DNA from: Candidatus Anaerobiospirillum stercoravium
GTDB lineage: Bacteria; Pseudomonadota; Gammaproteobacteria; Enterobacterales; Succinivibrionaceae
Assembly: GCA_019113025.1 (NCBI GenBank)
Contig: DXIF01000246.1
Span: 1-35,635, forward strand
Length of the DNA stretch: 35,635 nt
Direction: 5' to 3'
Below, one piece after another: positions 7,681 to 16,545 of the stretch. Every line of letters starts with the position of its first letter. The stretch's first letter is position 1. The notes below the pieces were generated by a model that saw only the letters and a list, made by a program, of their open reading frames with translations, did not search any database and was not told where the DNA came from. The position numbers were made by a program, and so were the translations under genes.

Positions 7681-9564
7681 ATGATCGTGTCTTGTGATCG
7701 CCCAACCAACTTGACTACTTTGGCGCCGCTGGCCACCGGGGGCTCCAGTTTTAGAACTTGGCGCAAAAAGGGCTTCTTGCTCGTAGACAAGACCGAGTTG
7801 CTCCCTAAGTTGGTCTCCAAGTGGAATGTGTTTTTGTCCCGGCCGCGGCGCTTTGGCAAAAGCTTACTGCTGTCCATGCTCAAGGAGCTCTACACCAATG
7901 GCACCGAGCAGTTCGCGGGCTTAGCCGTGCACTCGACTTGGCGCGAAGATCGGTGCAAGGTATTGTTGTTTGACTTTTTTGGGCTCAGTGATCCCCGCAC
8001 CTTTGAGGCTGACTTATGTACCCGTCTGCGCTCAGCATTTTTCCAAGCAGGCTTTACTTGGGCGCATGAGGTGGTGCCAGGCTGCACTAATCTCTCGACT
8101 TTGGCCTTCACCTGTAGCGACTTATTGGGCGATGAATCGGTCGTGGTCTTGATCGATGAGTGGGATTTCCCCCTGTCTGCCAATCTCCATGAGCGCAGTG
8201 CCTTTGAGCTAAACCGCGCAGTCTTGTCCCGCTTCTATGCGTGGCTCAGAACGCTGCCAAATGTCGAATTTACCTTAGTGGCGGGTATTGGACGCTACGA
8301 AAATACCTTTACTATTTCTGGGCAGTACATCAACGATATCAGTATGGATCCCAAGTTTGCCGCATTGCTGGGCTATACCCAAGCGGAGCTGGAGTCCAAC
8401 TTTGCCCCATATTTGCCCCGGGCCGCGGCACGCTTGAAGCTCAGTGAGGCTGAGTTGTTACGTCAGCTTAAGCTTCGTTACGATGGCTTTTGTTTTGACT
8501 ATAACATTTCGCTTTCGCTGTACAACCCGTATTCGATCAATTCTTTTTTTGCGCAGTTAGGAGTTGAGACGCAAGATGCTGAGGCATTAGGCGCTGAGAG
8601 CGCTGAGCCAGAAATGTACTTTCCGAGCTTCTGGTTGCAGTCGGGCAACACCCCTAGCATTTTGCGCACGTACCTCAACAAAAATGCCGCAGATTTTTCG
8701 TTGCTGGACAGCGTAAGCCATGGAATTGAGCTCGCTCAAAAGAAATTTACGCAGCCCGCAACCTTCGATGGCGTCTCTTATGACTCGTTGTTAGTGCAAA
8801 CTGGCTACTACAGCATCAAAAGTTTCGCCTACAAGAGCCCGCGCGATCCCTTCCAACATGTCTTCACCTGTGACTTCACTAATACCGAAGTGCGAGATAT
8901 GTACGCCTCGGTCGTGGTGGGCTACTTAACGCAAAGTCACGGTGACGATCCGTCCTCAGACATCAAAGATTGTGCGACCCATGCGGTTCAGGCCTTGGTG
9001 CAGCATGATATTGCCCGTTTCGTGCAGCAGCTTAACTACTATTTGCGCCATATTCACTACGACATTTGGGCAAATGCGCATGAGGCTCATTATCGGAGCA
9101 TGATCGCGCTCTTTTTTAGTATCGAGATTGAGTCCTACTTGGTCCGCCAAGAGGTGCCTAATAACGCCGGGCGCGCTGATCTAGAGGTGCAGTTGGGCGA
9201 TAGCCTCTTTGTCTTTGAGCTCAAGCTCGTTGCGGCTCCGGCCAAGGACGGAGCTAACAAGAGCAAGCGTAAGCGCCGCACGACGGTATCGACCGCAGTA
9301 ACCGCAGCTGAGGACTGTGCTGCAGGGGATAATACGGCGGTGCTCAAGCTGTCGCATCAGGCTTATGATCAGATCATTGCTAAAGGTTATGGCTTGGGGA
9401 GTGCTCCTAAATCAGTTAAGCACTGGTATGGCATCGTGCTGGTTATTGACGCCGGGGCGCGTCAAGTGCGTTTTGGGCGGATGTTCACGACTGGCCAAGA
9501 GTTAGGGCAGACCTTGGAAGATGCGCTGACGATTCAAAAACCGCAAGCGGGCTCAAGGGAATAG
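7681..9564 (+). CDS. AAA-ATPase-like protein with C-terminal PD-(D/E)XK nuclease-type domain
   Basis: This 627-residue protein has the architecture of the AAA-ATPase-like/PDDEXK family that is expanded in many gut and rumen bacteria. The N-terminal hallmark is FLLVDKTELL (32-41), followed by a Walker A variant RPRRFGKSLL (54-63) and a Walker B motif VVVLIDEWD (154-162). The C-terminal nuclease-like core has Asp500 in GRADLEV and Glu513-x-Lys515 in FELKL, followed by AYDQI typical of the family. A Lys/Arg-rich insert (SKRKRRTT) interrupts the domain after the ExK motif. Biological roles in the family are largely unknown. I start at ATG 7681 (GAAGGA just upstream); an in-frame TTG at 7591 would add 30 residues not typical of the family. 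Confidence 0.85.
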   Translation: MIVSCDRPTNLTTLAPLATGGSSFRTWRKKGFLLVDKTELLPKLVSKWNVFLSRPRRFGKSLLLSMLKELYTNGTEQFAGLAVHSTWREDRCKVLLFDFFGLSDPRTFEADLCTRLRSAFFQAGFTWAHEVVPGCTNLSTLAFTCSDLLGDESVVVLIDEWDFPLSANLHERSAFELNRAVLSRFYAWLRTLPNVEFTLVAGIGRYENTFTISGQYINDISMDPKFAALLGYTQAELESNFAPYLPRAAARLKLSEAELLRQLKLRYDGFCFDYNISLSLYNPYSINSFFAQLGVETQDAEALGAESAEPEMYFPSFWLQSGNTPSILRTYLNKNAADFSLLDSVSHGIELAQKKFTQPATFDGVSYDSLLVQTGYYSIKSFAYKSPRDPFQHVFTCDFTNTEVRDMYASVVVGYLTQSHGDDPSSDIKDCATHAVQALVQHDIARFVQQLNYYLRHIHYDIWANAHEAHYRSMIALFFSIEIESYLVRQEVPNNAGRADLEVQLGDSLFVFELKLVAAPAKDGANKSKRKRRTTVSTAVTAAEDCAAGDNTAVLKLSHQAYDQIIAKGYGLGSAPKSVKHWYGIVLVIDAGARQVRFGRMFTTGQELGQTLEDALTIQKPQAGSRE

Positions 9565-9659
9565 CCCCCAGAGCCCCCCCTTAAGCTCGCTGCGGGGCCC
9601 AGCTGTATGTTGCCTGCTAAGTAGTGTGCGGCATGCCAGGAGGTGGCGGGACTGGGTCG

Positions 9660-10751
9660 TTAGTCGATGTGGCGCTGACCTGCCACAATGCTTTGGTCAA
9701 AGCGCTTGCTGCCGTGGATGAAGTCTGCCAGCTCCTGTAAGGCGGGACGGTCGTCCATGGCGCAGAACTCTAAGAAGCGGGCCTTGTCTTGCGCGCTGAG
9801 CTTGCTTAAACCAACCTTGGTTAAGAGGTTGAAGTTGTCATACTTGATGATAAGCGCTGTGGCCGGACCAAAGAGCTTACGCGCTTGATTTAGGTGCGCG
9901 GCGTTGATGTCCTCAGGCGAGGCCCCAGCGTAAATTAAAGGCAGGGTGACCTCAGCTAGAGTCGAGAGCAGCGGCTGAACCATCGGGTTGACCGCATGGC
10001 CGGTGACATGGCCTTGTAAGTTAGTGCGGCCCTTGAACTTGCCTAAAAATAAGAAGTCACAGCTCTTCTTGCCATCGTTGACCGGGTAATTGTCCCAGAT
10101 AAATGGCTTGCGCCCTAGACGCTTAGTGACTTGATCGATGTACTCTGGGGTAATGTCCTCGGATAAGACCTTATCACCGGTCCAGAAGATCTCGACGCGC
10201 TCAGGAAGGCCCGCGGTTAAATCGCTAAAGTAGGTGTCAGGGCATGAGCCAAATAAGCGCTCTAAGATCGGGTCATCGCAATAGTAGGATGGGCAGATGA
10301 TAAAGTGCTGGACGTGCGCTGGGAGTAGAGCCTCAACTGTCTTAATGATCTCGTTTTGGGCCTTACCGACGTCCTCGGAGTCCTTGACCATGTCGTCAAA
10401 GAGTAGACAAAAGATTTCGCACTGACTGCAGGCGCATAGTTCCTTGACCTGCTGCTCTAAGGTGGCACGCTGCTTTTGAAAGTTAGCCGTCAAATTCATG
10501 GGCGACAGGGCTACGCCAAAATCAAGTCCTTGCGCGTGCGCCGCTTGAGCCATGGTACTTAAGCTGTGACGATAGTCGGCACTTATAGGCTCTTGCCACT
10601 TATCCCGCAGCTGCGCATCCTCCTTGGGCGCGTAGATATAGAAGCGGTAGCCATGCTGGGCGCAAAAGTTAAAGAGGTATGAGCGCTCTTGAGCGCTGTA
10701 GCGTTGACCGTAAAAGCCTTCAATAATGCCAAGATAGGAATCTGCACCCAT
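9660..10751 (-). CDS. GH84 beta-N-acetylglucosaminidase (O-GlcNAcase-like)
   Basis: This 363-residue protein matches the glycoside hydrolase family 84 catalytic barrel almost alone. The first strand reads GIIEGFYGQRYS (8-19), then YIYAPKEDAQLRDKW (38-52). The catalytic aspartate pair is Asp119-Asp120 in CLLFDDM, and WDNYPVND (219-226) carries the substrate-binding Asn/Asp. GH84 enzymes cleave terminal N-acetylglucosamine using the substrate acetamido group. There is no signal peptide, so it is predicted cytosolic. The secreted bacterial GH84 toxins and hyaluronidases instead have extra binding modules. The start is supported by AAGGAG about 11 bases upstream. It is the only minus-strand gene between 3.1 kb and the window end. 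Confidence 0.88.
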   Translation of the reverse strand: MGADSYLGIIEGFYGQRYSAQERSYLFNFCAQHGYRFYIYAPKEDAQLRDKWQEPISADYRHSLSTMAQAAHAQGLDFGVALSPMNLTANFQKQRATLEQQVKELCACSQCEIFCLLFDDMVKDSEDVGKAQNEIIKTVEALLPAHVQHFIICPSYYCDDPILERLFGSCPDTYFSDLTAGLPERVEIFWTGDKVLSEDITPEYIDQVTKRLGRKPFIWDNYPVNDGKKSCDFLFLGKFKGRTNLQGHVTGHAVNPMVQPLLSTLAEVTLPLIYAGASPEDINAAHLNQARKLFGPATALIIKYDNFNLLTKVGLSKLSAQDKARFLEFCAMDDRPALQELADFIHGSKRFDQSIVAGQRHID

Positions 10752-11445
10752 ACTCTTAAACGCTCCTTCACAGGTATCGATGAAACTGTGGGCCCATTGT
10801 CTATTTGCATCGCGCTTGTTGTCAACAGGCGGCTAGCGCTTACAAGCGCCTCCTGCTGCGCCCAGCCTCTCGCTGAGCCTGGCCGCCCTGCGTGCCCTGC
10901 TTCCCGCTGAGCTATACCTCCCACTGAGCCTGCCGCACGAGGCGCTGCCGCTGCACCGCAGTTCGCTCAGGGTCGGAGAGCGTGGGAGCGCTTTGAGCGC
11001 CTTGATCGGGCGTTGGGGAGACTGGGGGCGCTTTGTGGCCCGTAATTATGGCATTTCTGCCCCTGAGCGATTATAATCACTGGGTTTTGTGAGTTGCGCG
11101 GGCGCTTGGCCCCCAGCTTACGTCACTTGGGGCACCAAGTGGCCGTTTTTGGCGCGCTGGGCGCGCAAGAGAGCAGACTTGCTGGCAACCTTGCGGCAAA
11201 CTTGCGATAAGTTTGCAGTAAGTTTGCGATAAGTTTTCTTGGTTGGGCCCTTTAAAGTTAGCGAACTTGCCCCCATGTACTAACTTTAGGCGGCTTGAGC
11301 ATAGTTTCAGCTCAGCATAGTCCCAGCTCAGCATGGTCCAAGAACTGCGACTTGGTGCTGCAAGTTAAATTTGAGTTCCTAGGCCCGATGAGGCCGAAGG
11401 TGAGAGTTAAATAGCTTACTGCACTCAGTGTTTTGAGGTTTAAGA
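10752..11445. other. 694-bp divergent intergenic region upstream of tig
   Basis: The region lies between the divergent GH84 gene and tig and should hold promoters for both. It contains repeats around CGCTGAGCCTG (10870-10935) and a TATAAT hexamer at 11072-11077 without a good -35 partner. A repeat cluster TTGCGATAAGTTT lies at 11203-11236, including the small inverted repeat AAACTT / AAGTTT at 11198-11214. A duplicated CAGCTCAGCAT motif lies at about 11309-11333. I see no credible gene. Confidence 0.45.
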
Positions 11446-12879
11446 ATGCAGGCTAATATTACTAAGACTGAAGGTAACAAGGCCACGATCGAAGTGATCG
11501 TACCGGTTGACGTGGTTAAAGAGGAGTACCAAACGAGCTTCCGTAAGTATGCTCAGAATGCTCGTATCGATGGCTTCCGTAAGGGCCACGTCCCTAAGAC
11601 TGTGCTGTTAAGCCGCTACGGCGCATCCATTCAGCAAGCTGTCATTGACCAGTTATTACAAGACTCCATCAAGGAAGTCTTTGCTGATGGCAGCAAGTTA
11701 GGTGTGACCTTGGCACAAGACCTCGACCTGCAAGTCGTCGAGTTGAGCTCATTCCAGCCTGACGCTGAGTTCAAGTTCACCTGTACCTGCAACATCATTC
11801 CTGCGTTTGATATCGCCTCGGCTAAGTCCATCAACTTCGAGCAGATCAAGATCGAAGTTAACGAAGATGATATCAATAAGACCATTGATACCTTACGTCG
11901 CCAGCGTGGTGAGTTCGTCCCACAAGAGGGCGCCGAGATTACCGCTCAGGACTGTGAAGTTATCCTGAACTTTGTCGGCACGCGCGATGGGGTCGCCTTT
12001 GAGGGCGGTGCCGCTAACGACTTCCGTCTTGAGATGGGCCGTACCCAGATGATCCCAGGCTTTTGTGAGCAGTTAGTGGGCCACAAGGCAGGCGATCAGT
12101 TTGATATCGAGTGCACTTTCCCTGAGGACTACAACGCCGAAGAGTTACGTGGCGCTCAGGCTAAGTTCGCGATCACCATCAATCAGGTTTCTGTACTCCA
12201 GCTGCCTGAAGTTGACGCTGAGTTCATCAAGGCCTTCGGTCTTGAGGGCAAGAGCTACGACGAGTTCGTTCAGGACTTAAAGCAACAGCTGCTCGCTCAA
12301 AGCGAAAATGATGTGTTTAAGTACAACATCCGCGCATTACTGCTGGCTTTAGCAGATCACTTTGGCATTGATAACTTCAAGCCACGTGAGCGCGATGTCG
12401 AAGAGGCTGCGCGTGAGCTTACTAAGCGTACTTTCCGCTTCACTGATGACAAAAAGAACGATCCTAAGTTTAAGGCCTTCTTTGACATGGTGATGACGAT
12501 GAGCATGCCACCAGTGCTGCCAGAGCAGATTGAGCATAGCGTAATCTATACTTTAACTGCCACCAAGAGCATCGATGTAGCTGATCCTACTGAAGACGAG
12601 ATCAGTGCCTTAATTGAGAAGCGTTCTATCCTCTTCGAGAATCCTGAGGAGTACAAGCAGGAAGTTCGTGAGGACAAAGAAGAGATGCGTGTCCTGCGCA
12701 TCACTTGCTCCAATCAAAAGTTCTACGAGGCTCTGTGCGCCCTGGTCACCACCTCCGAGAAGGTTTTAAGCTACACCGAGGCGGTAAACCTCTTCAACAA
12801 GGCCGCTGAGGAGCTTAATAATCGTATGACCGCCTTATGCGAGCAGTGGTACCCACGTACTGCGGCCCAGAAGGCTTAA
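11446..12879 (+). CDS. tig: Trigger factor (ribosome-associated chaperone, peptidyl-prolyl isomerase)
   Basis: This 477-residue protein binds ribosomes at the exit tunnel and shields nascent chains. The ribosome-docking signature GFRKGHVP is at 43-50. The FKBP-like isomerase domain spans roughly 155-245 (QDCEVILNFVGTRDGVAFEGG, then MIPGFCEQLVGHKAGD) and is followed by the helical chaperone arms. E. coli trigger factor has 432 residues; the extra length lies in the C-terminal arm region. The gene leads the tig-clpP-clpX-lon block, as is common in proteobacteria. A strong intrinsic terminator follows it, so clpP is probably transcribed mainly from its own promoter. Confidence 0.96.
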   Translation: MQANITKTEGNKATIEVIVPVDVVKEEYQTSFRKYAQNARIDGFRKGHVPKTVLLSRYGASIQQAVIDQLLQDSIKEVFADGSKLGVTLAQDLDLQVVELSSFQPDAEFKFTCTCNIIPAFDIASAKSINFEQIKIEVNEDDINKTIDTLRRQRGEFVPQEGAEITAQDCEVILNFVGTRDGVAFEGGAANDFRLEMGRTQMIPGFCEQLVGHKAGDQFDIECTFPEDYNAEELRGAQAKFAITINQVSVLQLPEVDAEFIKAFGLEGKSYDEFVQDLKQQLLAQSENDVFKYNIRALLLALADHFGIDNFKPRERDVEEAARELTKRTFRFTDDKKNDPKFKAFFDMVMTMSMPPVLPEQIEHSVIYTLTATKSIDVADPTEDEISALIEKRSILFENPEEYKQEVREDKEEMRVLRITCSNQKFYEALCALVTTSEKVLSYTEAVNLFNKAAEELNNRMTALCEQWYPRTAAQKA

Positions 12880-12966
12880 GCTGGTTATTAGCACTCAGCT
12901 AAGCTTAAGCTCAGCTTAGTTGAGGGTTCAGCCAAGTTATTAAGGCGCTGCCTCAAACAGCGTCTC

Positions 12967-13003
12967 AAAGTGCCCTCTCCCAACGGACTTGGGCACTTTT
13001 TTT
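12967..13003 (+). terminator. Intrinsic terminator after tig
   Basis: The stem AAGTGCCC (12968-12975) pairs with GGGCACTT (12991-12998) across a 15-base loop and leads straight into a run of seven or more T. It lies about 90 bases after the tig stop codon. Confidence 0.88.
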
Positions 13004-13764
13004 CTATGAGCACGGGGGGCGCTTGCTTTGCCTTGCTTTGCCTTGCCTTGCCTTGTGGGGCGTTGCCGTGCTCGCCTGTCCCCGCCTATCTCCCGCCTGG
13101 TTTTAGTGGGCGCTTTAGTGGGGGGCTTTAGTGCGCTGCTAGAGCTGAGCTTGGTTCTCCCGAGCTTAAGGTGCTGCTTGGCATCTTGTCGGGAGGATTA
13201 CTGAGCTGAGCTCTGTCAGGGCAGATGAAGTCACAGCACGTACTTAGGCGCGTGAGCCCAAGTTGTTGCTAATACTTGCCGTTTACAATGGTGGCTTGAC
13301 CTGCGTGTTAGGCTGTAATATGAGGTGCTGGGCGCGCGTACGCCGCCGCTGTGCCTAAATGTTGCGCATTAAGTGCCTCGGATGCGTCAAAGCGTAAGAT
13401 TTCAATTAAGATGAATGATGGCGCTCAGGGAGGCAGCCTGCTTGCGATGGCCTGCCTGAGACAGCCTGCTTGCGGTGGCCTACCTGCGGTGGCCTGCCTA
13501 AGGCGGCATGCCTAGGCTGGTTGTTTGCGGCGACCTAACTTGAGTTGCCTAAAGCCAGGGGGCTGGTCGCTCGGGCGCAGTAGGGGTACCGCGGATTTGC
13601 CTTAAGTGAGAGTTGTGCACCCACCAAGGTGGGTGTGGGCAGCGCTGCTGCCATGCCGCCTTGGGCGGAAGTGAGAACTAAAAATGAAGAGCGCATGGGG
13701 CGCGCTGCGGGCGCAACTTGGTGCACTCTGTTCTCGGTCGTAATTTCTTTGGAGCTGAGCTTTC
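13004..13764. other. Repeat-rich tig-clpP intergenic region
   Basis: After the tig terminator come tandem TTGCTTTGCC/TTGCC repeats (13023-13055) and a duplicated 28-bp unit beginning CAGCCTGCTTGCG (13434-13461 and 13462-13489, partial third copy after). A candidate sigma-70 promoter is TTGACC (13296-13301) with a 17-base spacer to TATGAG (13319-13324). That would leave a leader of more than 400 bases before clpP, so it is weak. No heat-shock-type promoter is obvious. No gene is supported. Confidence 0.45.
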
Positions 13765-15108
13765 ATGTCAGACATGTCAGTCATCGACCTTCAAACCAGA
13801 ATGTCCACCCTCGTTCCGATGGTGATCGAGCAGACGGGACGCGGCGAGCGTTCTTTTGATATTTACTCGCGCATGTTAAAAGATCGCGTGATCTTCTTAA
13901 CGGGTGAGGTCGAAGATCGCATGGCCGATTTGGTCATCGCCCAGCTCCTGTTCTTAGAGTCGGACGATCCCAACAAGGATATCTACCTCTATATCAATAG
14001 CCCGGGGGGCGTCGTGACCGCCGGTATGGCGATCTACGACACGATGCAGTACATCAAGCCTGATGTCTGCACCCTGTGCTTAGGCCAAGCTTGCTCGATG
14101 GGTGCCTTCTTATTAGCAGGTGGCGCTAAGGGCAAGCGTATTGCCCTGCCTCATGCCCGCATCATGATTCACCAGCCATTGGGCGGCTATAAGGGCCAAG
14201 CGACTGACATCATGATCCATGCTCGTGAGACTGAGCGTACCAAGCAGACCTTGGCCATGATTTTGGCCCAGAATACCGGTCAGCCGCTGGAGAAGGTCAT
14301 GGCTGACTGTGAGCGCGATAACTTCATGGGCGCAGGCGAGGCCTTAGCCTATGGCTTAATCGACCAAGTCATCATGCACCGCGGCGAAAAGCCGGTTGAG
14401 CGCCCTGAGCCGACCGATCCTAACGGTGGCCCGGGCTCTGGTCTGAGCGGTCTGGGCGGCACTCCCTTTTTCCCCACTGACCCTAGCGCCGCGCCCACGC
14501 TAGCCGCACCCAGCGACGAGGCTTCGAGCAAGGACGCTGAAGGCAGTAAGGACGAAGAGCCGGTAAAGGAAACCAAGGTCAGCAAAGAGGCGGACGGGAC
14601 TTCCAGCGCGGCTCCCTGTGCCGCTGCGGCCGGGCAAGCGTCCGGGCAAGCGGCCGGGAATGCCGAGCACGGCGTCCCAGCTATGATGGGGACTAATCCT
14701 TATCTGTTAAACGGCATGGCGCCTAATGTCAACGGCATGCCGGGCGGCATGATGAACCCATCAATGATGAACCCGAATATGAATCCGGTGATGCAGGCCT
14801 TTATGCAGGCGGGACTGCCCAGCAGCGCCGCGGTGCCGGGCATGATGACCCAGCCGATGCCAATGCCCGGTATGCCTTGGCCGGGTCAGAGTTTTGTCCC
14901 GGGCCAAATGCCGCCGGGTAACGTCCCAGGTCAAATGCCTCAGGGCGCGGTCCCGGGGATGATGGCGCCGGGCATGCCAAATCAAGTACCAGCAGGTCAA
15001 GTACCAGCAGGTCAAGCTCCGGGCGCAGGCGCGGCGGCAGCTGCGCGCGGCCGTGGTACCACCCCTGCCCCGAAGGGCAAGGGCCGTAACAATCAGAACA
15101 AGAAGTAA
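13765..15108 (+). CDS. clpP: ClpP protease with long low-complexity C-terminal extension
   Basis: The first 206 residues are a standard ClpP, the barrel-forming serine peptidase that degrades substrates fed by ClpX or ClpA. The catalytic triad is Ser111 (GQACSMGAF), His136 (MIHQPLGG) and Asp185, at the same numbers as the E. coli precursor. The core ends near [10 protein letters not shown]. The same frame then continues without a stop for about 240 more residues. First comes a Pro/Ser/Glu/Lys-rich segment (about 210-300), then a Met/Pro/Gly-rich segment (about 305-425) with repeats such as PGQMP and QVPAG, and finally a basic tail ([12 protein letters not shown]). Usual ClpP length is about 195-210. 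clpX begins 20 bases downstream, so the two are surely co-transcribed. Confidence 0.95.
   Translation: MSDMSVIDLQTRMSTLVPMVIEQTGRGERSFDIYSRMLKDRVIFLTGEVEDRMADLVIAQLLFLESDDPNKDIYLYINSPGGVVTAGMAIYDTMQYIKPDVCTLCLGQACSMGAFLLAGGAKGKRIALPHARIMIHQPLGGYKGQATDIMIHARETERTKQTLAMILAQNTGQPLEKVMADCERDNFMGAGEALAYGLIDQVIMHRGEKPVERPEPTDPNGGPGSGLSGLGGTPFFPTDPSAAPTLAAPSDEASSKDAEGSKDEEPVKETKVSKEADGTSSAAPCAAAAGQASGQAAGNAEHGVPAMMGTNPYLLNGMAPNVNGMPGGMMNPSMMNPNMNPVMQAFMQAGLPSSAAVPGMMTQPMPMPGMPWPGQSFVPGQMPPGNVPGQMPQGAVPGMMAPGMPNQVPAGQVPAGQAPGAGAAAAARGRGTTPAPKGKGRNNQNKK
14982..15011. repeat. 15-bp in-frame tandem duplication in the ClpP tail
   Basis: The unit TCAAGTACCAGCAGG occurs twice back to back and encodes the repeated QVPAG of the ClpP extension. 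A third, diverged copy begins immediately after. In-frame slippage of this kind suggests the tail grows and shrinks by repeat expansion. Confidence 0.85.
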
Positions 15109-15128
15109 GCGACGTTTTAGAGGTAGCA

Positions 15129-16406
15129 ATGGCTGACAAGAAAAAGAATTTTTGCCTCTTTTGTGGCGAACCAGCGAGCCCAACGCGCGCGCTCATTCAG
15201 TCGTCGTCGGGTTACTGCATTTGCTCTGACTGCGTCGAGCGCTGCGCTCAAATCGTCAAAGACAAGAAGAAGATGCTGCTCGACAAGGAAGATCCGGGCT
15301 ACATCGACTTAGAGAACATCCCAACTCCTCATGAGATGGCTGAGCACTTGGACCAATATGTCATTGGTCAAGACGATGCCAAGAAGGTCTTATCGGTAGC
15401 GGTTTACAACCACTACAAGCGCTTAAAGCACACGGCACGCGCTGAGGCCGATGATGTCGAACTGGGTAAGTCCAATATCTTGATGATTGGTCCGACCGGC
15501 TCGGGCAAGACCTTATTAGTTCAGACCTTAGCCCGCTTCTTAAACGTGCCGTTTGCCATGTCCGATGCCACCACCTTAACTGAGGCTGGTTACGTCGGTG
15601 AGGACGTGGAAAACGTGATTGTGCGTCTGCTCAACTCCTGCGATGGCAATGTCGAAAAAGCCCAAAAGGGCATCATCTACATCGATGAGATCGATAAGAT
15701 TGCGCGCAAGAGCGAGAACCCATCGATCACCCGTGACGTCTCAGGCGAGGGCGTACAGCAGGCTTTGCTCAAATTAATTGAGGGCACGGTAGCCTCGGTC
15801 CCACCAACGGGTGGGCGTAAGCACCCAAATCAGCCGATGATCGAGGTGGATACCTCGCAGATCCTCTTTATCTGCGGCGGTGCTTTTGACGGCTTAGAGA
15901 AGATCGTCGACAAGCGCCTCTCGACTAATTCGGGCATTGGCTTTGGCGCCGAGGTTAAGGGCAAGGATGAGGAAATGACCTTAACCGAGAAGTATCGCAA
16001 GGTCGAGCCCGATGACTTGGTTAAATTCGGTATCATCCCTGAGTTTGTGGGCCGTCTGCCTGTGATTTCGGCGTTAGAAGAGTTAAACCGCGAGCAATTA
16101 GTCCGCATCTTAACTGAGCCTAAGAACGCCGTAATTAAGCAGTACCAGACCATCTTCAAGTTAGAAGGGGTTGAGCTGGAGTTCACGCAAGAGGCATTAG
16201 AGGCGATTGCTGACACCTCGATTGCCCGTCATACCGGTGCCCGTGGCTTACGGTCGGTCGTTGAGAACTTATTGCTCAACACCATGTACGACCTACCATC
16301 GGTCAGCGACGTCAAGAAGGTCATCGTCAACGAGGATACGGTGCGCAAGGCCTTAGAGCCAGTGGTCATCAAGACCGATGATGCGGCCTTAGTATCCAAC
16401 AGCTAA
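15129..16406 (+). CDS. clpX: ClpX, ATP-dependent unfoldase subunit of ClpXP
   Basis: This 425-residue AAA+ unfoldase recognises substrates and threads them into ClpP. The N-terminal zinc-binding domain has Cys9, Cys12, Cys32 and Cys35. Walker A is GPTGSGKT (121-128), the pore-1 loop is GYVG (154-157) and Walker B is IIYIDE (182-187). The ClpP-docking IGF tripeptide is intact at 270-272. Length and order match E. coli ClpX (424). It is the second gene of clpP-clpX, with GAGGT as ribosome-binding site. The intact IGF loop implies it still docks on the tail-bearing ClpP. Confidence 0.97.
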   Translation: MADKKKNFCLFCGEPASPTRALIQSSSGYCICSDCVERCAQIVKDKKKMLLDKEDPGYIDLENIPTPHEMAEHLDQYVIGQDDAKKVLSVAVYNHYKRLKHTARAEADDVELGKSNILMIGPTGSGKTLLVQTLARFLNVPFAMSDATTLTEAGYVGEDVENVIVRLLNSCDGNVEKAQKGIIYIDEIDKIARKSENPSITRDVSGEGVQQALLKLIEGTVASVPPTGGRKHPNQPMIEVDTSQILFICGGAFDGLEKIVDKRLSTNSGIGFGAEVKGKDEEMTLTEKYRKVEPDDLVKFGIIPEFVGRLPVISALEELNREQLVRILTEPKNAVIKQYQTIFKLEGVELEFTQEALEAIADTSIARHTGARGLRSVVENLLLNTMYDLPSVSDVKKVIVNEDTVRKALEPVVIKTDDAALVSNS

Positions 16407-16416
16407 ATTTGGGGCA

Positions 16417-16486
16417 GGTCCGCGCCCAGGCCTTGGCACTAAATGCGAGGCGTCATGCACCCGCTATAAGCGGGGCGGCGCGGACC
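16417..16486. repeat. Nested stem-loop between clpX and lon
   Basis: An outer perfect 10-bp inverted repeat (GGTCCGCGCC at 16417-16426, GGCGCGGACC at 16477-16486) encloses an inner perfect 6-bp hairpin (CCCGCT at 16460-16465, ATA loop, AGCGGG at 16469-16474). There is no T run after it, so it is not a classical terminator. It ends 59 bases before lon and could attenuate, process or stabilise the clpX-lon transcript. Confidence 0.75.
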
Positions 16487-16545
16487 GCCACCCTCTCGGG
16501 CTAGGTGCGCCTAGCCTACCAGCTAACAGAGAGTGCATCCGTTAC

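Noticed and set aside
11049-11077. TATAAT at 11072 as a tig promoter
   Set aside because: No acceptable -35 hexamer lies at 16-18 bases, and it would leave a leader of about 370 bases.
14761-15196. Two long minus-strand frames opposite the ClpP tail
   Set aside because: They arise from the GC-rich repetitive tail sequence and overlap the start of clpX; their products are Arg/His/Pro-rich nonsense-like sequence.
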